A stretch of 64,000 nt of DNA from Isoetes taiwanensis (Eukaryota; Streptophyta; Lycopodiopsida; Isoetales; Isoetaceae). The DNA is taken from NCBI GenBank assembly GCA_021234155.1, contig JAJEKV010000025.1:1817995-1881994 (forward strand). The letters are read 5' to 3'. Below the pieces are notes generated by a model. That model saw nothing but the letters and a program-made list of their open reading frames with translations. It was not told the DNA's origin and did no database searches. Positions 53,870 to 64,000 of this stretch are shown in pieces; the stretch's first letter is position 1; every line of letters starts with the position of its first letter. Both the position numbers and the translations under genes were made by a program.

Positions 53870-56305
53870 CAGCATTGCTAGAAGTTTCGTGCTTGACTTG
53901 AGTTTCTACGAACTACGGCTTCTTGACCCGCACGGTGTCCCACCCAACTGACCCCACCATTGCGCCTAAAGTTGACCATGTGTGCCCAAAGCAATGAGCG
54001 ACAAACTTTATACAGAAAAAGGTAAATTTCCTACATAATTTAAGCCAGTAGGAAGCATTAAGCAAAAAACTAGTTTCCAGCCAGAAAATGTGAAGAATTC
54101 CATGGTTTTTTACCGGAAAACTTCCTGAGGATTTTTTTTTTTTCTATCGGAAATTCTTGATTTCAACAGGTAGGCTGCAAGGGTTCCCCAGAATTTGTCG
54201 TTCACTGGCCCAAAGTCAAGGCTTCTCGTGTGTATTACAATTTACATCCTATCCTATATCCTATATTTATTCCTATATAAATTTTATATCCTATATTTAT
54301 ATTTATTCCTATATAAATTTTTAGTGTAAGTGTTGGACCCAGCCCTAGATCCAATGGCTCAGATCTAGAGCTGCATGCATGAGTTTAACTTCTGTATGTT
54401 TGTTGAACGTTCTTTAAGGCATCTGGGATTCTCCTTGCGAATCACCACACAGATTGAATACATAGATTGTCAAACCCCCTGTCATCTGTGTCTCCAATTT
54501 AAAATGAAAGTTATTTTGATGTTTGCTAGGCAGCTACCACTACTACTGCACTAGGGTGATGCTTTGGAGTATTTACCCTTTTTAAATGTCCTTTACATTT
54601 TACAAATCACAGATAAAGCATTAAGCTTCAAACACTACTTACATGTGGATGAAATTGTTGCATGTTGATGCTACTTCTATTTCATGGTAATTTTAAGCCA
54701 GTTTACAATGCGATAGAGAAGGAACTTGGAGGTGAGAAGAATATCCCAAAGCATAGTGCAGGCCTTCAGGTAATCAATTTATTGACAGTATGATGCAAGC
54801 AAATTCGTGTCATGGAATTGCAAATACATGTTCTTGATGCCAAAACGTCGCCAATAGATAGAAACCTGACAGGAACTGATGCTCATGTGTGTGGTCCCCT
54901 CGGAAACCTGTAAAATTAAGGACATGTACATGTTTATTGTGGCCAATGTCATTATCTGAAGATTTCAAAACGACCGTCATAAGGCTTTGGATGGGCATAC
55001 ATGGTGTGCATTATCTTCTATTGGAAAAAGCTTCAGAAAAGCTTTGTTATTTCATCAAAACCAACAATGGACCAACAATGTTTACTGGCCTGTCACAGGT
55101 ACGTTAGCGCTTTTAGGCACTTTGGGAGTTGTCCATAATGTGTCTGACATTCTTTCACTTGCAGGAGATTATTGGAGTAGGTTCACACAGCTATCCAAGT
55201 TTTGAAAGGAGGTTTGTTTTCTAAAGAATAAAATCATAAATTGGAGGGACTCAAGAGCTTGATCTGGAAAGCAAATGCTTTCACAAAGCAGCTGATAGTT
55301 TTACTTTTATATGCAGGCAGGATTTGATACTGCATGGACATGCTACATGCTGGCTAAAGCATAATAAGATAAAGCATATTATGCTCAAATCATAGTTGAA
55401 AATGAATGCAACATGGATAATGTAAGATATGTCTATCAAGCTTATGGCAAATGGTTTATGTTGGGGCATTTGTTGTTTATTGTCAGGCAATAGATCCCAC
55501 TGCTATGATGCCATATCAACACAATAAAAGGCTTTGTTTGATGCTGGTTTGATGATTGATAGGTACTGCATATAGGAGAAAAAACAAATCATGAGGGGCT
55601 CAAATGGAACAAAATGTGCTGCATCAATAGCATACTCACCTATGATGCCATACTTTTTCATCTAATTCTAAGATGAAACATGATATAATAGATGCTTTTT
55701 TTCTGTAAATTCAAAAGTTTTCATCAAGGATTGGTTTTCATGTTCTTGCCTTATCAGGGAATTTTGATTAATCTTATGCCTGAGCAAGCTGGGAAAAACA
55801 ATTCACAAGGGGCCCAAAATGAAACAGAAAATTTCTGCACCCATAACTTGAGGCCAAACGTGATACAATTTGATGCTTTTTTGATATAGATCCTTTGTCT
55901 TTTTCTACATTCTTCTGCAAAACTTCCTAATGCAAGCTGTAGAAACTACAAAAGGCATACATTTCAGAATAAATCATCAAAAAATGACTCAATGGCTTCA
56001 TTGTACTCACCATTGTCTAGATGAACTGTAGTGCCCAGCATTCTCAAGCGCTTGAGAAAAGCTTTGTCAATGTTTTCAGAAACTTGAAAGATATGGATGG
56101 ATTCTAAGCTTATTGCATTTTGACCTCTTTCTACAACATCCAAGACCCATTCATTTTTAGAGTTTGGAGGAGGAAATTATTTCTCTAGTGCTTGCCATCT
56201 ATTGTGTACAAAGTGTGCATGGTGTTATACAAAGGTTAAAAAAATACAAAGGTAAAAAAAAAGTTATGTCTTTTAATAAATATCAACTCTGGAACGTCAT
56301 AGTTT
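53870..56305. other. Spacer upstream of the lectin kinase
   Basis: It should include the kinase promoter. A short tandem unit (TATCCTATATTTATTCCTAT) lies at about 54245-54320. Exon-like scraps near 54690-54770 (VYNAIEKELGGEKNIPKHSA) and 54990-55090 cannot be assigned. No gene is called. Confidence 0.4.
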
Positions 56306-56707
56306 TAATTGCTTTAATCCTGATGTTGTTTTGAATTACTCGAGGGGGTGATCTAAATATTGCATTGGCATAAAAGACCTATTTACAATACTGCCTTTTG
56401 CAATATATTTCTAGATCTCTACATGTACTCCATAACATAAGCAGATTTTTATGTCTTTAAACATATATCAGCACTGCCCTGTTCCAAAAGTGTGATTCAT
56501 TTTTTCTAATTGCTTTAATCCTGATGTTGTTTTGAATCATTTGAGGGGTTGATGTAAATATTGCATTGGCATAAAAGATCTATTTACAATACTACCACTT
56601 GCAATGTATTTCTGGATCTCTACATATACTCCATAACATAAGCAAATTTTTATGTCTTTAAACATACATCAGCACTGCTATGTTCCAAAACTGTGATTCA
56701 TTTTTTT
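56306..56707. repeat. Tandem duplication, 201-bp unit, two copies
   Basis: The unit starts TAATTGCTTTAATCCTGATG at 56306 and again at 56507 and ends near TGATTCATTTTTT. The copies are clearly alike but carry scattered differences, so this is a moderately old local duplication. No coding content. Confidence 0.88.
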
Positions 56708-59700
56708 CCAACTATAAATATCAATAACCTTAAGGAATATATATATCACTCATATATAATTCAGTCTCATTTTTTGTTTGACACTATTTATTTGAAGCTA
56801 ATTTGTTTGACGCATCCTGGTGCTGACATGTATATGCAAACAAAATTTCAAGGGGAAGAAATGATATTTATGATATGCACTTATCGTGCATTTATGGCAG
56901 CTAAAAGAATATACAAAACCAAAATTCATCTTTGGAATGCAAGTCTATGGAATGCAGATGTCAGATGCATCTTTGGTTATTCTGTTGTTAAGTTGTGGCA
57001 CCTTGAGCTGTAACTTAGTCTTGGCTGCTTCAATGTCATCCTCCCCCTTTCCCAGCAAGGGGAAATTAGGTTCTATGGACGGGCATGGCTCTGAACTTCT
57101 TTGGATAGTGAAAGGGGTCAGATTAAGGAATCTTGGGCGGGAGACCAGGGTTACTTTACTGTTGTTGACTTATTGAGTTGTTATTCAAGTGTCCAAGGGG
57201 AACTTGACTCCGGATCAGTAAGGAAGTTGAACATTTTGCAACTGTGGCCTATGCTAGTAGTAGGAGAAGCTTTGAATAGCAATTGGACCACCCCTAGCGG
57301 GCAGGCCCAGCATTATCTTCTGCATTGTTGGAAGAGGGAGCATTGAGTCCGTCAGTACATAATTGGAACGGGGACATGAACTTCCATAGTACAAGTTTGC
57401 AGGATGGATTCTAGGCCGAGTAAATGCGCGGAATAATAGTTGCTTCCAATGCCCTTCAACCACTTGCATCGTCCGGTGGTGAGCTTCAAATGGCTGCAGT
57501 TACAGTTTACACATTGATCTCAATCTTTTTTCAAGTAGGGAAGGTCCACATCAGTGTTATAGACTCCTGATTTTGGAATGTTGGTGATACTGCTTTCTAT
57601 CTGGTGACCAATATCTAGATCTTGCATATCTGGCCTATTGTGGAGCCACCAAATAAGGTCGTGTACCTGTTTTACTTATTAATAAAATTTAAATATCTTG
57701 ACTTCAAAAAAAAAAAAAACTTGCACGGCCTTTTCCCCTGTTTCGTGCTCTGCTGCTGTGGACCTCTGTCGCATGCCATAGCCAAATCCAATGATAGTGC
57801 AGCAGGCAAGTGAGGAACGGTGATCCGCCATAGCATAGAGGCAGACAAATTTCTTTTTTGTGGGAGAGGTCCGCTTGGTGCAGCCTTTGAGAGGCATTGT
57901 CATGAGCCGATATGGTCTAGAGGTAGGAACAGAAGAGATATTTTGAGGCCCAGGGGCTCGATTATAGGGATGCAAAGCTCTAGCTGGATCCAAGCGGGCT
58001 GCTGGCATCCATTCTTCTATGTCCGTTTGTAGCCATCGCCGAGCAAGGCTTCTTCAGCTTCATCTAAGCACCGCCATCGCCATACAAGTCAGACTCTTCT
58101 TCCTGTTTCGCCATCCACAAGTCCGAGCCCCAACAAGCATAGGAATTCCGACAGTTTTAAGGCTATATGGAGGATGCATCTTGGAGAGCTGTGAATCTGC
58201 CATAGTCAAAGCCATAACCAAATCAAGCTGCTGCAGTTCCTCATGGCTGTTGCAAATCTAAAAGCCATGGAAGAGGTAAGCAGCGGGGATGAAATTGTGA
58301 ATAAAAATACAGGCATAATTGTTTCCCTGTTTCGAAAATGCAAGTCTAAAATATTACATACAGAGCTCTGGCTGAATGTACATGAAATAATAGATCTCGC
58401 CCCCTCCTCTCTGCTACTTGACCTCTGTGCTATTTTTTGTAGTGAGATGTCTGCGCCATTTTTTTAGTGAGGTCCCTACATGTCTTTAGGGTGGAAGCAG
58501 ATCCAGCATCTTTCAGACCACCTCTTGCAATGGCTCTCGCTTTGCCATTGGTGCTTTGTTGTATTACTTTGCTTTTGGGATGACTAAGAGACCTAGTCAC
58601 ACATGGTAGACTGACTGAAGGTTATCAACCATACAAGTGCTTGGGAATGAAAACATTTATCGACAAGGAAAATAAATAGATCCACACAAATTCTAACTGA
58701 AAGCATCTACTACAGGGTACAAAGGTGAAAGAAAAAGACACAACAGAAGACAAGGTAAAAGGAACTTATAGAAGAGAGAAGCTTCTTGAAGCCGAAGTAG
58801 TCATAGAGGATTTCCAATGAATCTTTTGAAAAACATGGAGTTCCAAGTTGGGCACATTTAGTTCAATTTCGTAGGTCCAAAACTGAGACTCTTTCGACTT
58901 AATATAAAACATTTTTTGGACAAGTTACTCGAAAGAAATGTTCGCGGCGGCCACCGCAATAAATTTCTTGTATAATATAATGTTTAATTGTTCAAAAAAC
59001 AAACATTATGGCAAATATCATTTTCAATCATGTGTTGAAATGCTAAAAGATCACACATTATATGAAAGCATGCTGAATAATAAAAAAGGCTCCAAGTTCA
59101 TGTAACAAAACTAGCATGACATGGGATACTGTGCGAAAACAATGCCAAAGATGGTTACTGCAAAATATACAATAGTTCGAGGAAACCATCTTTATGTAAT
59201 AGTTCGAGAAAACCATCTTTGACAACATTTTCAAATGATGATAAACTCAGTGAACATATAAGGGTTGCCATCGTAATGGCACATGCATAGATATGTTTAT
59301 GTTGTTGATGAATTAGAAGATATGCAAATAGCTAGGTGGAAAATGTATGATTAATAAGCTCAAGAAATAAGTAAGGTATCCCCCCAACAAGTTCCATTAG
59401 ATTGTACACCTTACCAAATTATGCCCTATATTATAATGTTATCCAGTGTGTTCCGTTTTCCATCACACCCTAGATTGGGCGGCTAAGATTCAATCACGCC
59501 ATGTCGCATTCGTCTCATTCGTCTCATTCCTTTTTTTCTCCTTTCATGACTCCTTGGCATCGCGGCTGAGTAGAAGCTCCACCTAGAAGAACCGTGGTTG
59601 CTGCTCAAAGTCTCTGATTTGAAGAACCATGATTGTTGAACTTGCATATAAAGGAAGCCAGGGCCAAAACCAGGTTTTTCCATAGGCCATGGTTGGCCTT

Positions 59701-60892
59701 GAAATTTGCAAGTCCAAGTCCTAGCGGTCTGTACAAAATTCCATGGCAATTGGAGCTCTCAGTTGGAAGTTTCGATTCATAGAACAACTTCGTTGATCCA
59801 AATGCATGGGGGAGTCAGGATCCTGTTATAAGCCACCCTTATATTGAAGGGTGTACTTCCCCTAGCTAAGATACGCACTATACCATACCATTTTGTTCAA
59901 GCATTTTGTTTGCCTTGCAAACTGCACGACTTCACTTCCAAAACTCACAGTAGTTTAAACTTTTGTATCTATTATAGGCATAGAAAAGACAGCCAAATGT
60001 CTAAACCATCTACATGCATTATGAAAATCACAATTCACAAGAGAAACAAAACGTGGAGATCTGGTAATATAGCAAAACATCAAAAGAGAAACATAGCAAA
60101 TTGTAAATCTATCAAGTTTTAAATGATGTCTCATATGTTTCACAAATGGTTAGCATTATCATATGCTTACTATATCCATGCATCCTATGAGAAGAGCTTT
60201 GTAAGTTTCTTATATTACACCCATTATAACGTGTATGTTGAATAATAAATTCCCAACGTTGCATATTAGAACGAAGAAGCTCAAAAGTTTATAATATATT
60301 CCAAGTGAAGCCTATCTCAAGATTTCAAAGTTAGTTTATATCTCATTGTTTACTTCTCTATGATCGTCTACGTATACCCAACTTATGCCCAACAACGTTG
60401 GGCACCATTACTAGTCCTATTCCTAATACCAGTGTTGTTGGGCAAACTTTTGAGGTCCCATCGGAAAATTTTCTATGGTTATTTCGGCCAGTAATATATG
60501 TTGTGTTTAGAGCCCAAATTATCCATTGTCTTAATAGAAAACCATATTAATACTTACCCGAAAAAGTCCAGCAATACGTTAATCAGAAAATTTTCAATTT
60601 CAACCGGTTGGTTTATAGTGTTCCTTGGACTTTGCCCAACACTTATCCTAACTCAAGTTATCTGAAACTGCATTTCTCAATAAAGAAAAGAGTGAAGATG
60701 TTATTAATCACAAAGAAAAAAGATAAGTGAAAATGTCATGAATCATAGAAAAGGCCTTTTAACATCGTAAAAATAAGATACCTTTAATTCTGCCATATCC
60801 GCCAATCAGCCATTGCCACATGGCAAGTTTTCTTTCTCTGAATTGTAATTCAGTTGACATTTCGTTTTACTTTACATTCTACTTTACGTTAC
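56708..60892. other. Long spacer, no supported gene
   Basis: AATAAAATTTAAATATC, then a run of 14 A at about 57706-57719, looks like a polyadenylated 3' end that was inserted, but the upstream body is not recognised. A 29-bp unit (ATAGTTCGAG.AAACCATCTT) is repeated at about 59170-59220. Short open frames around 57100-57350 and 57820-58260 show no family motif. Confidence 0.4.
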
Positions 60893-60998
60893 GAGAATGC
60901 CCTTTTGGGCAAGATTCTAGCCGTGTCAGCCAGGCCTCCGTGCCCTGCGCGTCGACGAGGCTTCCACAGCCAGAATCTTGCCTGAAAGGGCATTCTTA
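60893..60998. mobile_element. Small foldback MITE-like element
   Basis: The arm GAGAATGCCC(TTTT)GGGC followed by AAGATTCTAGC is mirrored by GCCAGAATCTTGCC followed by TGAAAGGGCATTCTT, with about 46 bp of GC-rich sequence between. It is non-coding and unrelated to the MITEs at 49-50 kb. Similar short segments (CCAATCA...CCA.GTGGCAAGTTT) lie on each side at about 60801-60830 and 61035-61068. Confidence 0.6.
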
Positions 60999-61719
60999 TA
61001 TGTAAAAACCAGGTAGGTGCAATTCTTGCCCCTGCGCCAATCACATCACGCCATGTGGCAAGTTTCAAACCAAGAATCTACCCTTCCCCCCCCCTTTTTT
61101 TGTTTGATGTGCTTCATCGCTGCTGCTGTTTTACCCTACAAACCCTCTTATTTACTTGCATTCTGACTTATTCTACTTGCATTCTATCTAATTTTACTTG
61201 CATTCCTCCAAGAATTCCACTTCCCTAGTTTGCACGTTACATTAATGTCAAGTAAATTGACATTCTTGTATACAGTCAAAATACTACCTAACAATCTGCA
61301 GGGCAGCAAATTATGGTCCTAGATTTCTAATCATCATGATAAGATCCATTGTCCCAGATAAGGTGATGCTTGAGCACAGCATTGTAGCTCCATGGATGGA
61401 AATGCATTTATCACCAACCAAAGCCAGCACCAATACAAAGCTCAGAATTAAACATAAAGCTAGTCTGCTGTCTTTCTTTCCATTGGGCAGCAACATCATT
61501 TTGACACTGATAAACCTTGTCACAACTATCTAAAAACCTTTTCCAGGATTGTTCGTCCACTTGCATTGGCCTTATTGCATTTCTAGCACGAACATTCCTT
61601 CGAAGGTTATCCCTAAATCAAAATCAAATTCACGTCAAAACAAGAGAAATAGATTAAAATAGAGCCAGTAAAGGATAATGTAGCCAATAATGCATATATT
61701 TTACATTCAGATATCAATA
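60999..61719. other. Spacer before the LINE
   Basis: AT-rich, with a C-run followed by a T-run at about 61086-61101 and CTTACTTGCATTC repeats at about 61150-61206. The 5' end of the LINE is not defined. Confidence 0.4.
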
Positions 61720-64000
61720 AAAGATACATGATGCTAAGCATACAATTGCAAAATAAAAAGGATTTAATCTTGATTATAGCATATTACCTCCCAAACAGTG
61801 ACAAACTGGAACTGTTGAACCTAAGGGAGAGTATGATGAAATGGAAAGATCAGGAGCCAATGATACTGATGGGATATCTGAATGCCAGAACATGCCAGGA
61901 GCAGGCACAAATCATGAGCATGAACGAGATAAATGGACAGTGGGTGTATACTGCGCGATCACAAGATTGGAAAAGAAGTACAGAGGACAAGGTGGAAGTC
62001 AATGCCAAAGGCAAATTACTGTTAGAGATATGCACAACAACAGGGGTCATTATAGCCAACGGGGTACAGAAATGGAGTGGATCAGGGGAATTCACGAGCC
62101 ATAATACACATGGAAAAAGCATGGTCGATTATGTAATCTTAAATGACAAAGTAGCATCAGACATTTTGAGCTTCGTGCTGGCAGAATGGCCAACTGGGAA
62201 ACAGACCCATCCAGTTGGCACTCAAGCAGGAGGAACAAGTATAGACAGAGACACCAGAAAAGGAAAAGACCATGAACAAGAAAATACACTTCCAGAATAA
62301 ACATGCAGAAACCTTCACAGAAAATGTCAGATCAGAAATGGAGAAGTGGCCGTGGGAGAAGCATGGAGCAGACGAGAACGGGAATAGGCTGAACGACATA
62401 ATAGTGAAGGTGGCGACAGATATCTTCGGAAAGCGAAAAAGACCCAGAAAGAACCAGGCATTCAGTGCCTCAGTATGCTATGATGAGGAGTGTAGGGAAC
62501 AGAAAAGGAGAGTCAGAGATCACAAAGGCACGGAAATATATCAAACAGAGAAGGCGGCATACCTAAGACTGCTGAAATCGAAACGGGACAAAAACTTGTT
62601 ATAGCACCAATGGGGGTTGGCAGACATGTTAAAAAAGCAACCTACGAGGTTCTGGAAGGGACTGAAAGTAAAGGGAGAGGGGAACAGAAAGCCAGAGAAG
62701 GCACGGCATGATGCCCAGGGGATCGAATGGGACAAATATCTTGAGAAATTCTATAACACAGGGACCTCACCAATGCCAATACCCACTCCACCAGAGACAA
62801 ATAAGTCGAGCTTTATATGCAGGAAGTGAGGATAGCGCTACATAAAATGTCCAATAACACAGCCCCAGATCTCTATGGACTGACTGTGCAGCTACTGAAA
62901 TGTGTAGACACAGTAATCAGGAGTCAGGTCACCGGGATATTTAATGGCATATTCAACACAGGGCTACCAGATAGATGGACATACAACAGGGTAACACCCT
63001 TACACAAGGGGGGGGTAACATAGAGGAATCATGGAAGTACAAGACGATAATGGTGAGTTCTATCTTCGCCAAATGGTTCGGGAAGGTATTGGATAGTAAA
63101 CTGAAGCATTGGGCAGAAACAGAAAAGCTAAGAGCACAAGGGCAGGCAGGCTTCAGACCTGAACACTCAACTACAGATCTCTTGGTAACCCTTCGGATAA
63201 TAGAGCAAAGCAAATCACAGGGAAAGAAGATAATCTGATGCTGCATGGATTTCAGAAAACAGTCCCGAGCGAAAAACTGTTACAGAGATTAGTAGATATG
63301 CGGGCCCCAGAAGGTATGGTAGGGTTGATCATGTGATTATACCAGAGAGTGTATGCTAAAATGGAACAGGAAGGGCAGACGATAGATTGTGACTTGTGAC
63401 ACAGGAGTTAAACAGGGATGTCCATTGTCCCCGACACTATTTGGTATTTATATAGATGCATTACAGGGCTTCATCGCAGAGGCAAGGGGATGCGGATGCC
63501 CCCACCCTGGGGGACACTATGGTACCTATCATGCTATATGCCGATGACTTAAGCATGATGTCTACAAAGAACAAGGGTATGCACAGGTTATTAGGGCTGC
63601 TAGAGGCCTTCTGCAACAGGACAGGGCTGACAGTGAACCTGGCAAAGACCAAAATAGTCACGTTCGCCAAGAGTAGACACAGACCCTTCAAGTATATGGG
63701 GACAGAGCTGGAAGAATCGGCAGAATACAAATATCTAGGATACGATGTACACGGCACATGCAAATGGTCTAAGAGAGCATATGTCAAATTCCAGTCCGCC
63801 ATTGGAAGCTACTTCAATATGAAAAACTTCTGCAATAGGAGCAGAATAATCGACTGGGAGATCAAATTCTACCTGTTTAATACAGTGGTTGCATCGACAC
63901 AACTATATGGATCAGAGGCATGGGGGCCTGGCCTATCAGATAAGAAATGGGACAAGCAAGAAGGGATTTTCAGGCAATGGCATAGACAAGAATTCAGAGT
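61720..64000 (+). mobile_element. LINE (non-LTR retrotransposon), decayed, continues past window
   Basis: The plus strand carries an endonuclease domain (about 61755-62200: IIAYYLPNSDKLELLN, MGYLNARTC, LLEICTTTGVIIANG, SMVDYVILND). It is followed by reverse transcriptase from about 62817 (SNNTAPDLYGLTVQLLK, AQGQAGFRPEHSTTDLL, ILYADDLSMMSTKNKG at about 63531, LTVNLAKTKIVTF, YKYLGYDV, STQLYGSEAWGP). The 'YADD' box is intact. The frame changes or stops near 62300, 62605, 62825, 63020, 63237 and 63345, so it is dead. The catalytic Asp of the 'GD.NAR' endonuclease motif reads Tyr. It is related to the LINE pieces inside CACTA-2. Confidence 0.88.

Overview
The window is nuclear DNA of a land plant. 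This rests on Ty1/copia elements primed by initiator tRNA-Met (TGGTATCAGAGC), EnSpm/CACTA transposons with TNP2-type transposase, PPR repeats, a chalcone-synthase-superfamily gene with the family's conserved intron, an L-type lectin receptor kinase, and fragments of CLASP, CYP97B and CDC48 genes. The low gene density, long AT-rich spacers and heavy nesting suggest a large, repeat-rich genome such as a gymnosperm or fern. The species cannot be settled from the sequence.

Only two host genes look intact. One is a divergent type III polyketide synthase (14577-16198, two exons, +). The other is a single-exon lectin receptor-like kinase (51807-53819, -). Almost everything else is transposon, transposon remnant or broken pieces of host genes.

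Layout. 1-3.9 kb: a scrambled run of host-gene pieces (PLS-class PPR, P-class PPR, a TRM/DUF4378-like gene and one CYP97B exon). 5161-13159: a complete-ended CACTA element (CACTA-1, TSD TAT) with a decayed transposase plus captured CLASP and PPR exons. 14.5-16.2 kb: the polyketide synthase. 18.9-20.4 kb: broken CDC48 and HIP/FAM10 pieces, the HIP piece partly inverted. 20877-46590: a second CACTA element (CACTA-2). It is stretched to 25.7 kb by nested insertions: a young copia element lacking reverse transcriptase, two truncated LINEs, a 674-bp tandem array and a second copia element. CACTA-2 carries a SET-domain-like gene, a TNP2-type transposase gene, a TNPA-like gene and captured amidase and UBA exons. 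47.3-48 kb: an FtsJ methyltransferase relic. 49.3-51.65 kb: two foldback MITEs and a Mutator-like element (9-bp TSD) with a GT47 glycosyltransferase fragment. 51.8-53.8 kb: the lectin kinase. 54-61.7 kb: apparently non-coding DNA. 61.7-64 kb: a decayed LINE running off the window.

The main theme is capture of host-gene exons by DNA transposons, followed by nesting and decay. The most unusual candidate is the SET-domain-like gene placed as the first gene of CACTA-2.
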